Origin: an uncultured Roseburia sp.
GTDB lineage: Bacteria; Bacillota; Clostridia; Lachnospirales; Lachnospiraceae
Reading direction: 5' to 3'
Length of the DNA: 64,000 nt
Assembly (NCBI GenBank): GCA_910584215.1
Contig: CAJTYI010000001.1
Coordinates: 33,036-97,035, forward strand
The notes beneath the pieces were generated by a model. The model worked only from the letters and a program-made list of their open reading frames with translations, was not told where the DNA came from and made no database searches. Shown here piece by piece: positions 27,137 to 36,489 of the stretch (positions are counted from its first letter, which is position 1; every line of letters begins with the position of its first letter). The translations under genes were made by a program, and so were the position numbers.

Positions 27137-28480
27137 ATGACAAAGGATATGACACAGGGCTCGCCGATGAAGCTGATCTTGGGCTTCTCGGTGCCGCTCT
27201 TATTTGGTTATTTATTTCAGCAGTTTTACAGTCTGGTGGACACCTTGATCGTGGGGCGTTATCTGGGAGTCGATGCGCTGGCGGCCGTTGGTTCTACCGG
27301 TTCTTTAAACTTCCTGGTGATCGGATTTTGTATGGGGGTGTGCAATGGTTTTGCCATACCGCTGTCGCACAAATTTGGCGCCGGGGATTACCGGGGGATG
27401 CGCGAGTTTATGGTGAACGGGGTCTATCTGTCGGCGGTGTTTGCGGTTGTGATGACGCTTGTGACGGTGTTGTTTTGCCGGCCGATCCTGCAGTTGATGC
27501 GCACGCCGGACAATATTATTGACGGGGCGTATATTTACATTGTCGTCATATTTGCCGGGATTCCCGTGACCTATCTGTATAACCTGGTTTCCGGCATTAT
27601 CCGTTCCATGGGTGACAGTAAGACGCCGGTAGTTTTTCTGACGCTGGCGTCCGTCATCAATATCGCGCTGGATTTGATTTTTATACTCAATTTCCACATG
27701 GGAGTGGCGGGGGCCGCGCTGGCGACTGTTCTCGCGCAGGCGCTCTCCGGCGTGGGGTGCGTGATCTACAGTATGAAACGGTTTGAGATTTTACATACTG
27801 AGAAAGAGGAGAGAAAGGTTAATTTTTCCCATATGCGCACACTGTGCGGTATGGGGATTCCCATGGGGCTGCAGTATTCGATCACTGCGATCGGCAGCGT
27901 AATCTTACAGAGCGCGGTCAATACGCTTGGTTCCGCCGCGGTGGCAGCCATGACGGCAGGCGGTAAAATCAGTATGTTTTTCTGCTGTGCCTATGACGCG
28001 CTCGGTTCTACGATGGCGACATACGCGGGACAGAACGTGGGTGCAAAAAAGTTGGAGCGCATAGGAAGCGGTTTGAAATCCTGTTCGATTCTTGGTATTG
28101 GCTATTCCTTGATCGCTTTTGCGGTGTTGTATTTTGCCAGCGATGAGCTCGCCATGTTTTTTGTGGAGAGCAGTGAAGCCACTGTCATCGCCGATGTGCG
28201 CATCTTTTTACTGATAAACAGCGCCGCCTATATTTTGCTGGCGTTTGTCAATATCGTGCGCTTTTTGATTCAGGGCATGGGTTACAGCAAGTTTGCCATC
28301 TTAGCGGGCGTGTTTGAGATGGTTGCGCGGACTTTGGTAGGTTTTGCGTTTGTGCCGAAGTTTGGATTTGTGGCGGCCTGCATCGCCAATCCGATCGCCT
28401 GGATTTTTGCGGACGCATTTTTGTTTCCGGCGTATGCCCATGTGTACAAGAGGACGAAAAAGCTGCTTAATTTGGCTTGA
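27137..28480 (+). CDS. MATE-family efflux transporter
   Basis: A 12-helix multidrug and toxin extrusion exporter of the inner membrane, driven by Na+ or H+. The 447-residue protein begins MTKDMTQGSPMKLILGFSVP and contains QQFYSLVDTLIVGRYLG (helix 1), the repeat partner GIPMGLQYSITAIGSVILQ (helix 7), and SGIIRSMGDSKTP. The ATG at 27137 is preferred to 27125 because GGAGG sits five bases before it. Substrate is unknown. Up to 125 bases upstream there is a hairpin and a diverged repeat segment. Confidence 0.93.
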   Translation: MTKDMTQGSPMKLILGFSVPLLFGYLFQQFYSLVDTLIVGRYLGVDALAAVGSTGSLNFLVIGFCMGVCNGFAIPLSHKFGAGDYRGMREFMVNGVYLSAVFAVVMTLVTVLFCRPILQLMRTPDNIIDGAYIYIVVIFAGIPVTYLYNLVSGIIRSMGDSKTPVVFLTLASVINIALDLIFILNFHMGVAGAALATVLAQALSGVGCVIYSMKRFEILHTEKEERKVNFSHMRTLCGMGIPMGLQYSITAIGSVILQSAVNTLGSAAVAAMTAGGKISMFFCCAYDALGSTMATYAGQNVGAKKLERIGSGLKSCSILGIGYSLIAFAVLYFASDELAMFFVESSEATVIADVRIFLLINSAAYILLAFVNIVRFLIQGMGYSKFAILAGVFEMVARTLVGFAFVPKFGFVAACIANPIAWIFADAFLFPAYAHVYKRTKKLLNLA

Positions 28481-28558
28481 AACAGGAGAAACACCAAAGA
28501 TATTTTTTGTCCGTAAGCGGGTGTGGATGCCGTAATGGAAGTCAGAAAGCGGGATTGT

Positions 28559-28567
28559 TGTTATAAT
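28559..28567 (+). promoter_or_regulatory. Extended -10 promoter before uppP
   Basis: TGTTATAAT (28559-28567) is an extended -10 element (TGn plus TATAAT). No good -35 hexamer sits at the usual distance. It lies 30 bases before the uppP start. Confidence 0.45.
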
Positions 28568-28596
28568 ATTGACCTAATGTGAAGGAGGCTTTTGCG

Positions 28597-29499
28597 ATGT
28601 TGGAGCTGATAAAAGCGCTTATTTTTGGTATAGTGGAGGGTATCACAGAGTGGCTTCCGATCAGCAGCACGGGACATATGATTTTGGTAAATGAGTTTTT
28701 ATCACTCGATGTCTCGGTAGAATTTTGGAATATGTTTCTCGTGGTGATTCAGCTTGGAGCAATCCTTGCGGTAGTCGTGTTATTCTGGAATCAGATTTGG
28801 CCGTTTGTGCTGACAAGGAAGGTCCAGACGGGCAGCGGCAAATCGTCAGGCGCCGCAGGGGCACAGCGTTTCGGGCAGCGGCAGTATGTTGCCGTGGGGC
28901 CGGTCAGCGTGAATATGACGATTATTGTGCAGTGGTTTAAGATTGTGGTCTCCTGTCTGCCCGCGGTTGTCTTTGTGGCGCTGGGCTTAGATGAGCTGTG
29001 CGATCGGTATTTTTATAATCCGGTCTGTGTTGCCATAGCGCTGATCGTGTTTGGCGTGGCATTTTTGGTGGTGGAAAGCAGGAAACAGACGGCGGAGTGT
29101 ATTGTGGAGATGACGGATATCACATGGAAGATTGCGGCGCTGATCGGAATTTTCCAGCTGTTGGCGGCGGCGTTTCCTGGGACTTCCCGTTCCGGCGCTA
29201 CGATTATCGGGGCTTTGCTTCTTGGCGTTTCGAGAAAAGCGGCCAGCGAGTATACCTTTATCCTGGCGATTCCGGTGATGCTGGGCGCAAGTCTTTTGGA
29301 GCTGCTCGATTTTGGTTTCTATCTTACTGGAAGCGAGTGGACGATTCTGCTTGTCGGAATGGCGAGCGCGTTTGCAGTGTCTGTCGTGGTGATCAGGTTT
29401 TTGCTCGGATATATCAGAAAGCATGATTTTAAGCCGTTTGGGTGGTATCGTATCGGGCTTGGCGCTCTGGTGCTTTTGTACTTTTTTGTGTTAAAATAG
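28597..29499 (+). CDS. uppP: Undecaprenyl-diphosphatase
   Basis: It removes a phosphate from undecaprenyl diphosphate so that the lipid carrier can be reused for wall synthesis; it also gives bacitracin tolerance. The 300-residue membrane protein has both signature motifs, EGITEWLPISSTGH near residue 13 and PGTSRSGATIIGALL in the second half. The start at 28597 follows AAGGAGG; the longer frame at 28579 would overlap this site. A hydrophilic insert around residues 75-110 (KVQTGSGKSSGAAGAQRFGQ) is larger than in many homologues. Confidence 0.95.
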   Translation: MLELIKALIFGIVEGITEWLPISSTGHMILVNEFLSLDVSVEFWNMFLVVIQLGAILAVVVLFWNQIWPFVLTRKVQTGSGKSSGAAGAQRFGQRQYVAVGPVSVNMTIIVQWFKIVVSCLPAVVFVALGLDELCDRYFYNPVCVAIALIVFGVAFLVVESRKQTAECIVEMTDITWKIAALIGIFQLLAAAFPGTSRSGATIIGALLLGVSRKAASEYTFILAIPVMLGASLLELLDFGFYLTGSEWTILLVGMASAFAVSVVVIRFLLGYIRKHDFKPFGWYRIGLGALVLLYFFVLK

Positions 29500-29596
29500 G
29501 AAAAGGCTCTGCTGTGTTACCATTTGCACCTCATAATCATAGTTCATTCATAAAAGGTGTATAGTCATTCAGGGCATGATGTAAGGAAGGTTTGAT

Positions 29597-31153
29597 ATGA
29601 GTATATTAAATGTAGAACATTTGACGCATGGATTTGGTGATCGGGCCATCTTCGATGATGTTTCGTTCCGGCTGCTAAAAGGGGAGCATATCGGGCTGGT
29701 CGGCGCCAACGGCGAGGGAAAGTCCACATTTATGAATATTGTCACGGGCAAATTGATGCCGGATGAGGGCAAGGTAGAATGGGCAAAAAATGTCAGGGTG
29801 GGTTATCTTGACCAACATTCCACCTTAGAGAGGGGGATGACGATCGAGAGCGTCTTAAAGTCCGCGTTTGCCTGGCTGTTTGATATGGAATCCCACATGA
29901 ATGAGATCTGCGATAAGCTTGGCGAGGCGGAGGAAAAAGAGATGGAAGCCATGATGGAGGAGCTGGGGGTAATCCAGGATACGCTCACGATGCATGACTT
30001 TTATACGATAGACGCCAAAGTGGAGGAAGTGGCGCGAGCGCTGGGGCTTTTCGATTTGGGATTGCAGCACGACGTGTCAGACTTGAGCGGCGGCCAGCGC
30101 ATGAAAGTGCTGTTGGCCAAGCTTTTGCTGGAAAAACCGGATATTCTGTTGCTGGACGAGCCTACCAACTATCTGGACGCCGAGCATATCGCATGGCTCA
30201 AACGTTATCTGCTCGACTACGAGAACGCGTTTATCCTGATCTCCCACGATATTGCGTTTCTCAATGAAGTGATCAATCTTGTCTATCATATGGAAAATCA
30301 GCGCTTGGACCGCTATGTGGGAGATTACGATAAGTTCCTGGAGGTCTATGAGGTCAAGAAAAGCCAGCTGGAGGCAGCATATCGCAAACAGCAGCAGGAG
30401 ATCAGCGAATTAAAAGATTTTGTGGCGAGAAATAAGGCAAGGGTAGCCACCCGCAATATGGCTATGTCCAGGCAGAAGAAGCTGGACAAGATGGATGTGA
30501 TTGAGCTTGCCGCGCAGCGCCCCAAGCCGCAGTTTTCTTTTCCGCTGGGAAAGACGCCGGGCAAGTATGTTTTTGAGACGAAAGATCTTGTGATCGGTTA
30601 TGAGGAGCCGCTGTCCGTGCCGGTGTCCGTCTCCCTGGAGCGCGGACATAAGGTTGCGCTGACCGGGGCGAATGGTATTGGAAAAACTACGCTTTTAAAG
30701 AGTATATTGGGGCTGGTTCCCGCCCTGGGCGGCGAGGTGGAGCTGGGAGAAAATCTGGAGATCGGGTATTTTGAGCAGGAGATTAAGGGCGACAATAAGC
30801 GCACCTGCATCGAGGAAATCTGGGAAGAATTTCCCTCTTTTTCCCAGTATGAGGTCCGGGCGGCTTTGGCGCGCTGTGGTCTGACCACAAAACATATTGA
30901 AAGCCAGGTGCGCGTGTTAAGCGGCGGGGAACAGGCCAAGGTGCGTCTCTGTAAGTTGATGAACCGCACGACCAATATCCTGCTCTTAGACGAGCCGACC
31001 AATCACCTGGATGTGGACGCAAAGGCAGAATTGCGGCGGGCATTGATCGAATACCGCGGCAGTATGCTGCTGATCTGTCATGAGCCGGATTTTTACGGGG
31101 ATATCGTCGGTGAAGTCTGGGATTGCTCGAAGTGGACGACGAAAGTATTGTAG
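29597..31153 (+). CDS. ABC-F family ATPase
   Basis: A 518-residue soluble protein with two ABC ATPase domains and no membrane part, placing it in ABC-F translation factors or ribosome-protection proteins. Walker A motifs are GANGEGKST and GANGIGKTT, the signatures LSGGQ and LSGGE, and Walker B segments LLLDEPTNYLD and LLLDEPTNHLD. The linker between domains (about residues 240-320) is short and charged (KKSQLEAAYRKQQQEISELK), as in YbiT/YkpA-like factors. A role in antibiotic resistance cannot be judged. Confidence 0.93.
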   Translation: MSILNVEHLTHGFGDRAIFDDVSFRLLKGEHIGLVGANGEGKSTFMNIVTGKLMPDEGKVEWAKNVRVGYLDQHSTLERGMTIESVLKSAFAWLFDMESHMNEICDKLGEAEEKEMEAMMEELGVIQDTLTMHDFYTIDAKVEEVARALGLFDLGLQHDVSDLSGGQRMKVLLAKLLLEKPDILLLDEPTNYLDAEHIAWLKRYLLDYENAFILISHDIAFLNEVINLVYHMENQRLDRYVGDYDKFLEVYEVKKSQLEAAYRKQQQEISELKDFVARNKARVATRNMAMSRQKKLDKMDVIELAAQRPKPQFSFPLGKTPGKYVFETKDLVIGYEEPLSVPVSVSLERGHKVALTGANGIGKTTLLKSILGLVPALGGEVELGENLEIGYFEQEIKGDNKRTCIEEIWEEFPSFSQYEVRAALARCGLTTKHIESQVRVLSGGEQAKVRLCKLMNRTTNILLLDEPTNHLDVDAKAELRRALIEYRGSMLLICHEPDFYGDIVGEVWDCSKWTTKVL

Positions 31154-31259
31154 GGAAAGTACCGGAATTTTAATCTTTTCTGAAGTTTTGCTTGCGAAAT
31201 CACGGTAAATATGTAACAATAGGGATGGTTACGAAGATTAGAAAGAGGAGCGAAGTAAT

Positions 31260-31616
31260 ATGGCGACAGTATTGATAGTGGATGATGCATCGTTTATGCG
31301 TCTGGCAATGAGAAATCTGCTGGTTCCGAACGGATATGAGATTGTGGGAGAGGCAGGAAACGGGAGAGAGGCGATAGAACTCTATAAAGAATTGAATCCT
31401 GACTTCGTTCTGATGGATATTACCATGCCGGATATGGGTGGTATCGAGGCGGTAAAGTGCATCAAAGAGATTGATGACGGTGCGAAGATTATTATGTGTT
31501 CCGCGCTCGGGCAGCAGGCGAAGATAGTTGAAGCCATAGACGCGGGGGCGCTGGATTTTGTGGTGAAACCTTTTCAGCCGGAGGATGTGTTAGAGGCGAT
31601 AAAGCGTCATTTATAA
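31260..31616 (+). CDS. Stand-alone response regulator receiver (CheY-like)
   Basis: A 118-residue receiver domain alone. It has the acidic pair DD near residue 9, the phospho-acceptor in FVLMDITMPDMGG, MCSALGQ for the switch Thr/Ser region and VVKPFQ for the Lys. No output domain. It is far from the chemosensory locus at 46.7-63.7 kb and no kinase is adjacent, so it is an orphan here; it may serve that locus. It has a strong terminator after it. Confidence 0.93.
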   Translation: MATVLIVDDASFMRLAMRNLLVPNGYEIVGEAGNGREAIELYKELNPDFVLMDITMPDMGGIEAVKCIKEIDDGAKIIMCSALGQQAKIVEAIDAGALDFVVKPFQPEDVLEAIKRHL

Positions 31617-31652
31617 GGTATCTGCGTTTACATATGCCATGTAGACGAAAAA

Positions 31653-31681
31653 AGAGATCTCCTGATGGGAGGTCTCTTTTT
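31653..31681 (+). terminator. Intrinsic terminator after the receiver gene
   Basis: AGAGATCTCC (31653-31662) pairs with GGAGGTCTCT (31668-31677), with one G-T pair, followed by Ts. Copy B of the 91-bp repeat starts in the T-run itself. Confidence 0.85.
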
Positions 31682-31767
31682 ACTTTATAGGAAATTGCGT
31701 CGTCAGACGCATCAATTTTCAAGTTGCGGAGCAACTTGCAAAGAATCACGGAGAGATTCTTTTTTAT
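31677..31767 (+). repeat. Dispersed three-hairpin repeat, copy B
   Basis: A 91-bp intergenic copy of the element at 25345-25435, same length and order of three hairpins. The third hairpin is imperfect here (AGAATCAC against GAGATTCT). It lies directly on the terminator T-run of the receiver gene. Confidence 0.92.
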
Positions 31768-32055
31768 GCGTGGGATCGCACATGAAAGTTTACTGCTGAT
31801 ACAGTATGCGAGCTGCGTAACGAGCAGGGAAGATAAGAGACTGGTGGCATCAGAGTATCATGTGTGAGGGCATAATAACGAATTTTGTCATTTATAAGTT
31901 TTATGCCGTGATTTATTGAGAAGCAATTGAATCTTATAGTAATACTTGGTATAATTTTAATGTATATTTCCATGGATGATTATGTAGATTGGGAAAGTTA
32001 AAACAGATTGATTTTTCGCGGCTTGTTGTGCAGAAATTAATTAGGTTGGAATGTT
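31768..32055 (+). other. AT-rich non-coding stretch before the HD/GHKL module
   Basis: No convincing gene. It contains a segment (31783-31830) that resembles 27019-27070 near the MATE gene, the strong promoter at 31927-31955, and about 100 bases of AT-rich leader. The base composition drops sharply from here to 37.8 kb. Confidence 0.5.
31927..31955 (+). promoter_or_regulatory. Strong extended -10 promoter for the HD/GHKL module
   Basis: TTGAAT (31927-31932), 17-base spacer, TATAAT (31950-31955), with TGG just before the -10 (extended -10). No other promoter is evident before the three genes that follow, so they should be one transcript. Confidence 0.8.
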
Positions 32056-32202
32056 ATGGATTCAATGTTTGTGGATGGGAACAGAGTGAGCCATTTTTTC
32101 CCTTTTCAGAAAAAGGAAAATGAAGATGAAGATGCTTACCAAATGATACCGGGGGAGGATATGAAAGATTATGTCAGAAGGAAAAAGAAAAATTTCATAT
32201 AA
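32056..32202 (+). CDS. Possible small leader ORF overlapping the HD/GHKL gene
   Basis: A 48-codon frame (MDSMFVDGNRVSHFFPFQKK then an acidic and a basic end) whose last 32 bases overlap the start of the 1434-residue gene in another frame. AGGTTGGA lies upstream of its start. The larger gene has its GGGGGAGG site 13 bases from its ATG, further than ideal, so translation of this frame could help start the larger gene. It may instead be chance; no family is recognised. Confidence 0.3.
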   Translation: MDSMFVDGNRVSHFFPFQKKENEDEDAYQMIPGEDMKDYVRRKKKNFI

Positions 32203-35200
32203 AGAGGATTTGGAATTTAGTTATGGAAAGTTAACAATTGAACGGCAGCTTCAGATGTATGAGCGGCATCCCGATAAAAATGTGCGAAGTGCAACTCTCT
32301 GGCACGCGTGGCACCAAAATAAAAGCTGGTTAATACGTTTGCTGGAATTGACATTGGCATCTTTTCCTTCTTATAGCAGGCATGATGCTTCACATGCAGA
32401 AGCAGTGCTGCATAATATTGAACGCATTTTAGGGGAGGAGCGAATTGCAGAACTCGATGTGACCGATTGCTTTGCAATTTTGCATACGGTCTACGTTCAT
32501 GATATTGGCATGGCAATATTGGCCGCGGACAGGGAAAAGATTGTAAGAAGCGATGAGTTTATCGAGATGCTCGATATGCTGACAGAAGGCGTGGATAAAG
32601 ATTTAAAGAAAGCGGCGTTTCAATTAAAGAAGAATATTTATTATGAAGTATCTAATGAAAAAATAGATTATGAGGGGATGGAATATCATGACAAGAAGAA
32701 GTTTTTATATCAGGAAAAACTGAAAACATATTATGCAGTGGTACAGCTTTTGATGGAGTATCAGAGAAAGCGGCATGGAGAGAAAGCTGCCAGCAGTATT
32801 AAAGATTGGCTTTTAGATGGAGATAAACTGCGTTCCGAGTTTTCAATGTCCGGTATTCCGATGCGAATTTTCTTTCGGATTGCCGATTGCGCCAGTCTAC
32901 ATACAGACTGGGATTTCGGTCATATCATGGAGCTGCCGGCAGAAGAAAACGGCTATGAAAATGATATGCTTCATCCCAGATTCGTTGCGGTACTCTTACA
33001 GTTAGGGGATGCGTTGGATATTGATAACGACCGTTTTCATCCCTTTGCCGAGGCGTTTTTGGGGCAATTGCCGATGCAGTCGCAGGCACATTATGATAAA
33101 CATCTGGCTATCCGTACCTTAAAAATCACCCCGGAAGAAATCCAGATCGAGGCGGACTGTAAGACGCGTGAGGCCATGCGTCTGATTAAGAATGAGTGCG
33201 ACGGGATAGAAAATCTTTTAAAGGCAGCAAGTTATCATTGGTCCAGCATCGCACCGAGAGGGTTCGGCGGCGCCTTGCCTGCGTTTCATACCCCCAAGCT
33301 GCTGTTAGACGGAACAGAAATACCGTTAGACTTAGTTATGGCGCACTTTAGAATATCACAGCAAAAAGCATTTTCCCTTTTACGCAGTGTGAGTATCTAT
33401 TCAGGATATTTCCCGTTTGTTCGCGAGCTGCTGCAGAATGCAATTGATTCTACGAAATTGCAATGTTATGAGGATTATAAGACCAGTCCCAAGCTGCGGT
33501 TTGCAGAAAAGCAAGATAAGATTACGTTACCGTCTATTGTTAATATTTCACACATTATCAATCCCATCCAATATCCGATCGAAATTTCCATTCAATGTTG
33601 CAAATTATCGGAATTTGATGAATTTGAAGTGATAGATATTGAAGATATCCCCAGGGAAGAGAGTGAAACGGAAAAATATGGAATCCTTTTTTCGATCAGG
33701 GATTATGGTACCGGTATTGATTCTAATTCTTTGCGAACAATTTCATCAGGTGGAACAAGCTATAAAAGCAGAAAAAAGCAACTGCGTGAAATGCCGGATT
33801 GGCTGAGGCCTACTGGAGAATTTGGCATCGGACTGCAGTCGGTTTTTCTGGTAAGCGATAGATTTTATTGTGATACTTATGCAAGGAATGGCGAGCGCTA
33901 TCGCATAGAATTTCTCACCGTGGCAAATGGGGAGAAAGGCTATATTAATATTGAGCCTAAGGATCCGCAGAAAGAACCGATGGCGTTTGGTACACAGTTT
34001 GAGGTGTTTATCGGCCATGACAGGAAAAGAGCGTTTAATGAGTGTATGGATGCCTGGATCGGATTTGATCCGTTTGCGGATGAGTATGATGAAAAGAGAA
34101 TCATGCGGGATATTATTGCACTTGCAGTACAAATACTATTAGATATCGACGGGCAGTTAGAAGATTTATTATTTCCGGTTTATGCACATGTGGGATTTGA
34201 TCTGGGAGAAAAGCAAAGACAGCAAATGCAAAGTAAATTATCAAAAATTGTATTTGATGACATAAAAATTGGCGGATATTATAATGAGGAAAACCTGAAA
34301 CAGAATGTTTGCTGGATGTACCGGAATCATGAAAAAAGCAATTCGGATAAAAATGTAGTCTCTTTCGATATAGAAAACGGCGTCTGCATGGTAGATTTGT
34401 GGAATATGCGGGTGAATATCTGTCTGGAAGATATAGCGGTCAATGCCTGTATCGGTGTCGATTATTTGGTGCAGGAAGGTCTGCAGATGATGAAATCGCC
34501 ATGTAGATTATATTATAAAGGGATTTTGATCGAAACGCGTTATATAGAAAAAAGCGGCAATCTTTTGGAATATATTGATATTCAAGGAGGAAGAAGAGGA
34601 AGAAAGCTCATTCAGCTTAATCGAAACAGTCTTACGAAAGAAGGGGAGGAATATGTGGATACGATCATCGTTCCCAAGATTTATGCCAGTTTGCTGAAGG
34701 TGTTAGAGATGCTTGCGAGACAAAAGTTTGCTGGCGATCAGGAAGATCAGGTACTAGAGATGGCGGAAAAAATTCAATATAATATACGAAAAGCGCTGGC
34801 GACGGAGCAGATTGTTTGGCAGCGCCAATTGGTAGGGGTCAGCCTATACTATCATTTTTATATGTGCAATCACGAGAAGAAGAATAGCTCCTATTTTTCT
34901 GTAAAGGCACAGAATGAGAAGAAACAATGGAATAGGGCAATTAAATGTGTTGGGCGGGAAGTGAAAAGCAGCGTTATACGAAACGCGCAGGAAATTAGAG
35001 GAAACGTTGAAGCGATAGAATTATATGCCAGTTTAAGGAACCGTGAGTTTCGAGTATTAGATGTAGTCAATATCAGTATTGCGGATTTTTATGACAGGGA
35101 TAATAAGTTTGCGGTTGTTTCTAGGAGAAGGGATAAAGGGGATAAATGGATCAACAGCCTGATCTGGTTGAGGGGTGCCAAAGAAGAAATTGTTGATGAG

Positions 35201-36475
35201 GACGGGGTAAAAATGCTCGAACCGAAGATAACAGAGGCACTGGGAGAATCATTCTCAGAACATATGCCGTGGGAAGAGAAGGTACAGAATTTGGAGAACT
35301 GGGCGGATTTTATCTTGGAGAATATTGGCACTATCATTGAGCGCCAGTCGGTACAGCAGAGCGATTTTGTGCTGGAATTGCTGCAGTCCGTATCGATTCA
35401 GGCTTGTTTTGCTGCAGCAACAGACAACCTCAAAGTGCACATTTTAACCGGCCAGTCATCAGGCGGGGTGTTTTACAATAGTAATTCCAAGTACAATCTT
35501 CTCAAAAAAATGTTTGAGAGAAACAGCCATACACACGCAAAAAGATTTGCCGGAAATGTATGGATGGGATATGAGCCTTTGAGCGTGGATTGTATACAGG
35601 AGGACGTCTGTAATATCAAAGAAAGCTATATTGACCAAAATCAGGATTTTATGTTAATGCCCTGCAGTGGTGACGCGGTTGCAGAACTCGTACAATTTGC
35701 GGAAGGAAATATAGAAAATAAGGGAAATGAAAAATATAATTATATGAAAAGTAGCTTGATATATATTGCACATTGGTTAGATGCTTGTCTGAAGTTTGAA
35801 ATTGACGGGGCAGAACATAACGAATTGTTTGAAATGCAGTATAGTGAATATTGTAAAAGAGAGCAGAGGGCGATACGAAAACTAGATTTTATAAGATATA
35901 TAGAAAATGGATATTCGTATCTGCTGAGAATGAAATTTGATGAAAAACAGGACGAATATAAAGAGACTGTCAAAACAGAAATGAATCAATTACCTTCAAG
36001 AGAATCCATAGAACAGATGACGAAAGAGTCTATTTGGGATACAGTGAAAAAGTATCTGTTTACTCGGGCAGAAATAAAAGAGTTACGTGAGAAAATCATG
36101 TCTGGTATATTGACAAATACACCGCACTTTATGAAAAGCGAATGGTATGTAGATGATGAGGAAAACAGGGCATTGCATGAGTGCTTGGAGGAATTAATCA
36201 GGTATTGTTATCGGTGGAAATACTTGTGGGACTATTTTGAACAATTGTATCTGGAGCAAAACATACTAAGCATTAAGCAGCGTTTTTGGAGTCATTCCAG
36301 GGAACGGCAGAACATGGTCAGGTGGACGGCCGGTCAGATACAGAGAAGCCCGGAGGTTGTTGAGGAATACTATGATAATATTTGGAATGAATTCGAAAAT
36401 GTGATAGCATACCATAGAAAAAGTGCATTATTCCAGTCATATCGGTATGAATTTTTGGAATTGCTGAATAGTTAG
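32171..36475 (+). CDS. HD-domain plus GHKL/Hsp90-like ATPase protein, 1434 residues
   Basis: A very large cytosolic protein. Residues about 65-290 form an HD-type phosphohydrolase-like domain: H75 in HAEAVL, the pair H110-D111 in YVHDIGMA, and D280 in LLQLGDALDIDNDRF. Residues about 410-660 form a GHKL ATPase: N-box VRELLQNAIDST (E419, N423, D426), G1 RDYGTGID (511-517) and G2 GEFGIGLQSVF (549-559), closest in style to Hsp90. The remaining 770 residues have no family I know; they are mainly helical with LRNREF- and WLRGAKEE-type segments. No transmembrane helix. Two small genes follow within 14 and 17 bases. The set resembles conflict or stress-signalling modules; enzymatic function is inferred only from motifs. 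Confidence 0.85.
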   Translation: MSEGKRKISYKEDLEFSYGKLTIERQLQMYERHPDKNVRSATLWHAWHQNKSWLIRLLELTLASFPSYSRHDASHAEAVLHNIERILGEERIAELDVTDCFAILHTVYVHDIGMAILAADREKIVRSDEFIEMLDMLTEGVDKDLKKAAFQLKKNIYYEVSNEKIDYEGMEYHDKKKFLYQEKLKTYYAVVQLLMEYQRKRHGEKAASSIKDWLLDGDKLRSEFSMSGIPMRIFFRIADCASLHTDWDFGHIMELPAEENGYENDMLHPRFVAVLLQLGDALDIDNDRFHPFAEAFLGQLPMQSQAHYDKHLAIRTLKITPEEIQIEADCKTREAMRLIKNECDGIENLLKAASYHWSSIAPRGFGGALPAFHTPKLLLDGTEIPLDLVMAHFRISQQKAFSLLRSVSIYSGYFPFVRELLQNAIDSTKLQCYEDYKTSPKLRFAEKQDKITLPSIVNISHIINPIQYPIEISIQCCKLSEFDEFEVIDIEDIPREESETEKYGILFSIRDYGTGIDSNSLRTISSGGTSYKSRKKQLREMPDWLRPTGEFGIGLQSVFLVSDRFYCDTYARNGERYRIEFLTVANGEKGYINIEPKDPQKEPMAFGTQFEVFIGHDRKRAFNECMDAWIGFDPFADEYDEKRIMRDIIALAVQILLDIDGQLEDLLFPVYAHVGFDLGEKQRQQMQSKLSKIVFDDIKIGGYYNEENLKQNVCWMYRNHEKSNSDKNVVSFDIENGVCMVDLWNMRVNICLEDIAVNACIGVDYLVQEGLQMMKSPCRLYYKGILIETRYIEKSGNLLEYIDIQGGRRGRKLIQLNRNSLTKEGEEYVDTIIVPKIYASLLKVLEMLARQKFAGDQEDQVLEMAEKIQYNIRKALATEQIVWQRQLVGVSLYYHFYMCNHEKKNSSYFSVKAQNEKKQWNRAIKCVGREVKSSVIRNAQEIRGNVEAIELYASLRNREFRVLDVVNISIADFYDRDNKFAVVSRRRDKGDKWINSLIWLRGAKEEIVDEDGVKMLEPKITEALGESFSEHMPWEEKVQNLENWADFILENIGTIIERQSVQQSDFVLELLQSVSIQACFAAATDNLKVHILTGQSSGGVFYNSNSKYNLLKKMFERNSHTHAKRFAGNVWMGYEPLSVDCIQEDVCNIKESYIDQNQDFMLMPCSGDAVAELVQFAEGNIENKGNEKYNYMKSSLIYIAHWLDACLKFEIDGAEHNELFEMQYSEYCKREQRAIRKLDFIRYIENGYSYLLRMKFDEKQDEYKETVKTEMNQLPSRESIEQMTKESIWDTVKKYLFTRAEIKELREKIMSGILTNTPHFMKSEWYVDDEENRALHECLEELIRYCYRWKYLWDYFEQLYLEQNILSIKQRFWSHSRERQNMVRWTAGQIQRSPEVVEEYYDNIWNEFENVIAYHRKSALFQSYRYEFLELLNS

Positions 36476-36489
36476 AAAGAGAGGCAGAC

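Noticed and set aside
31677..31767. CRISPR-like array or insertion sequence at the repeat copies
   Set aside because: Only two isolated copies 6.3 kb apart, with no spacers, no transposase and no flanking target duplication visible.
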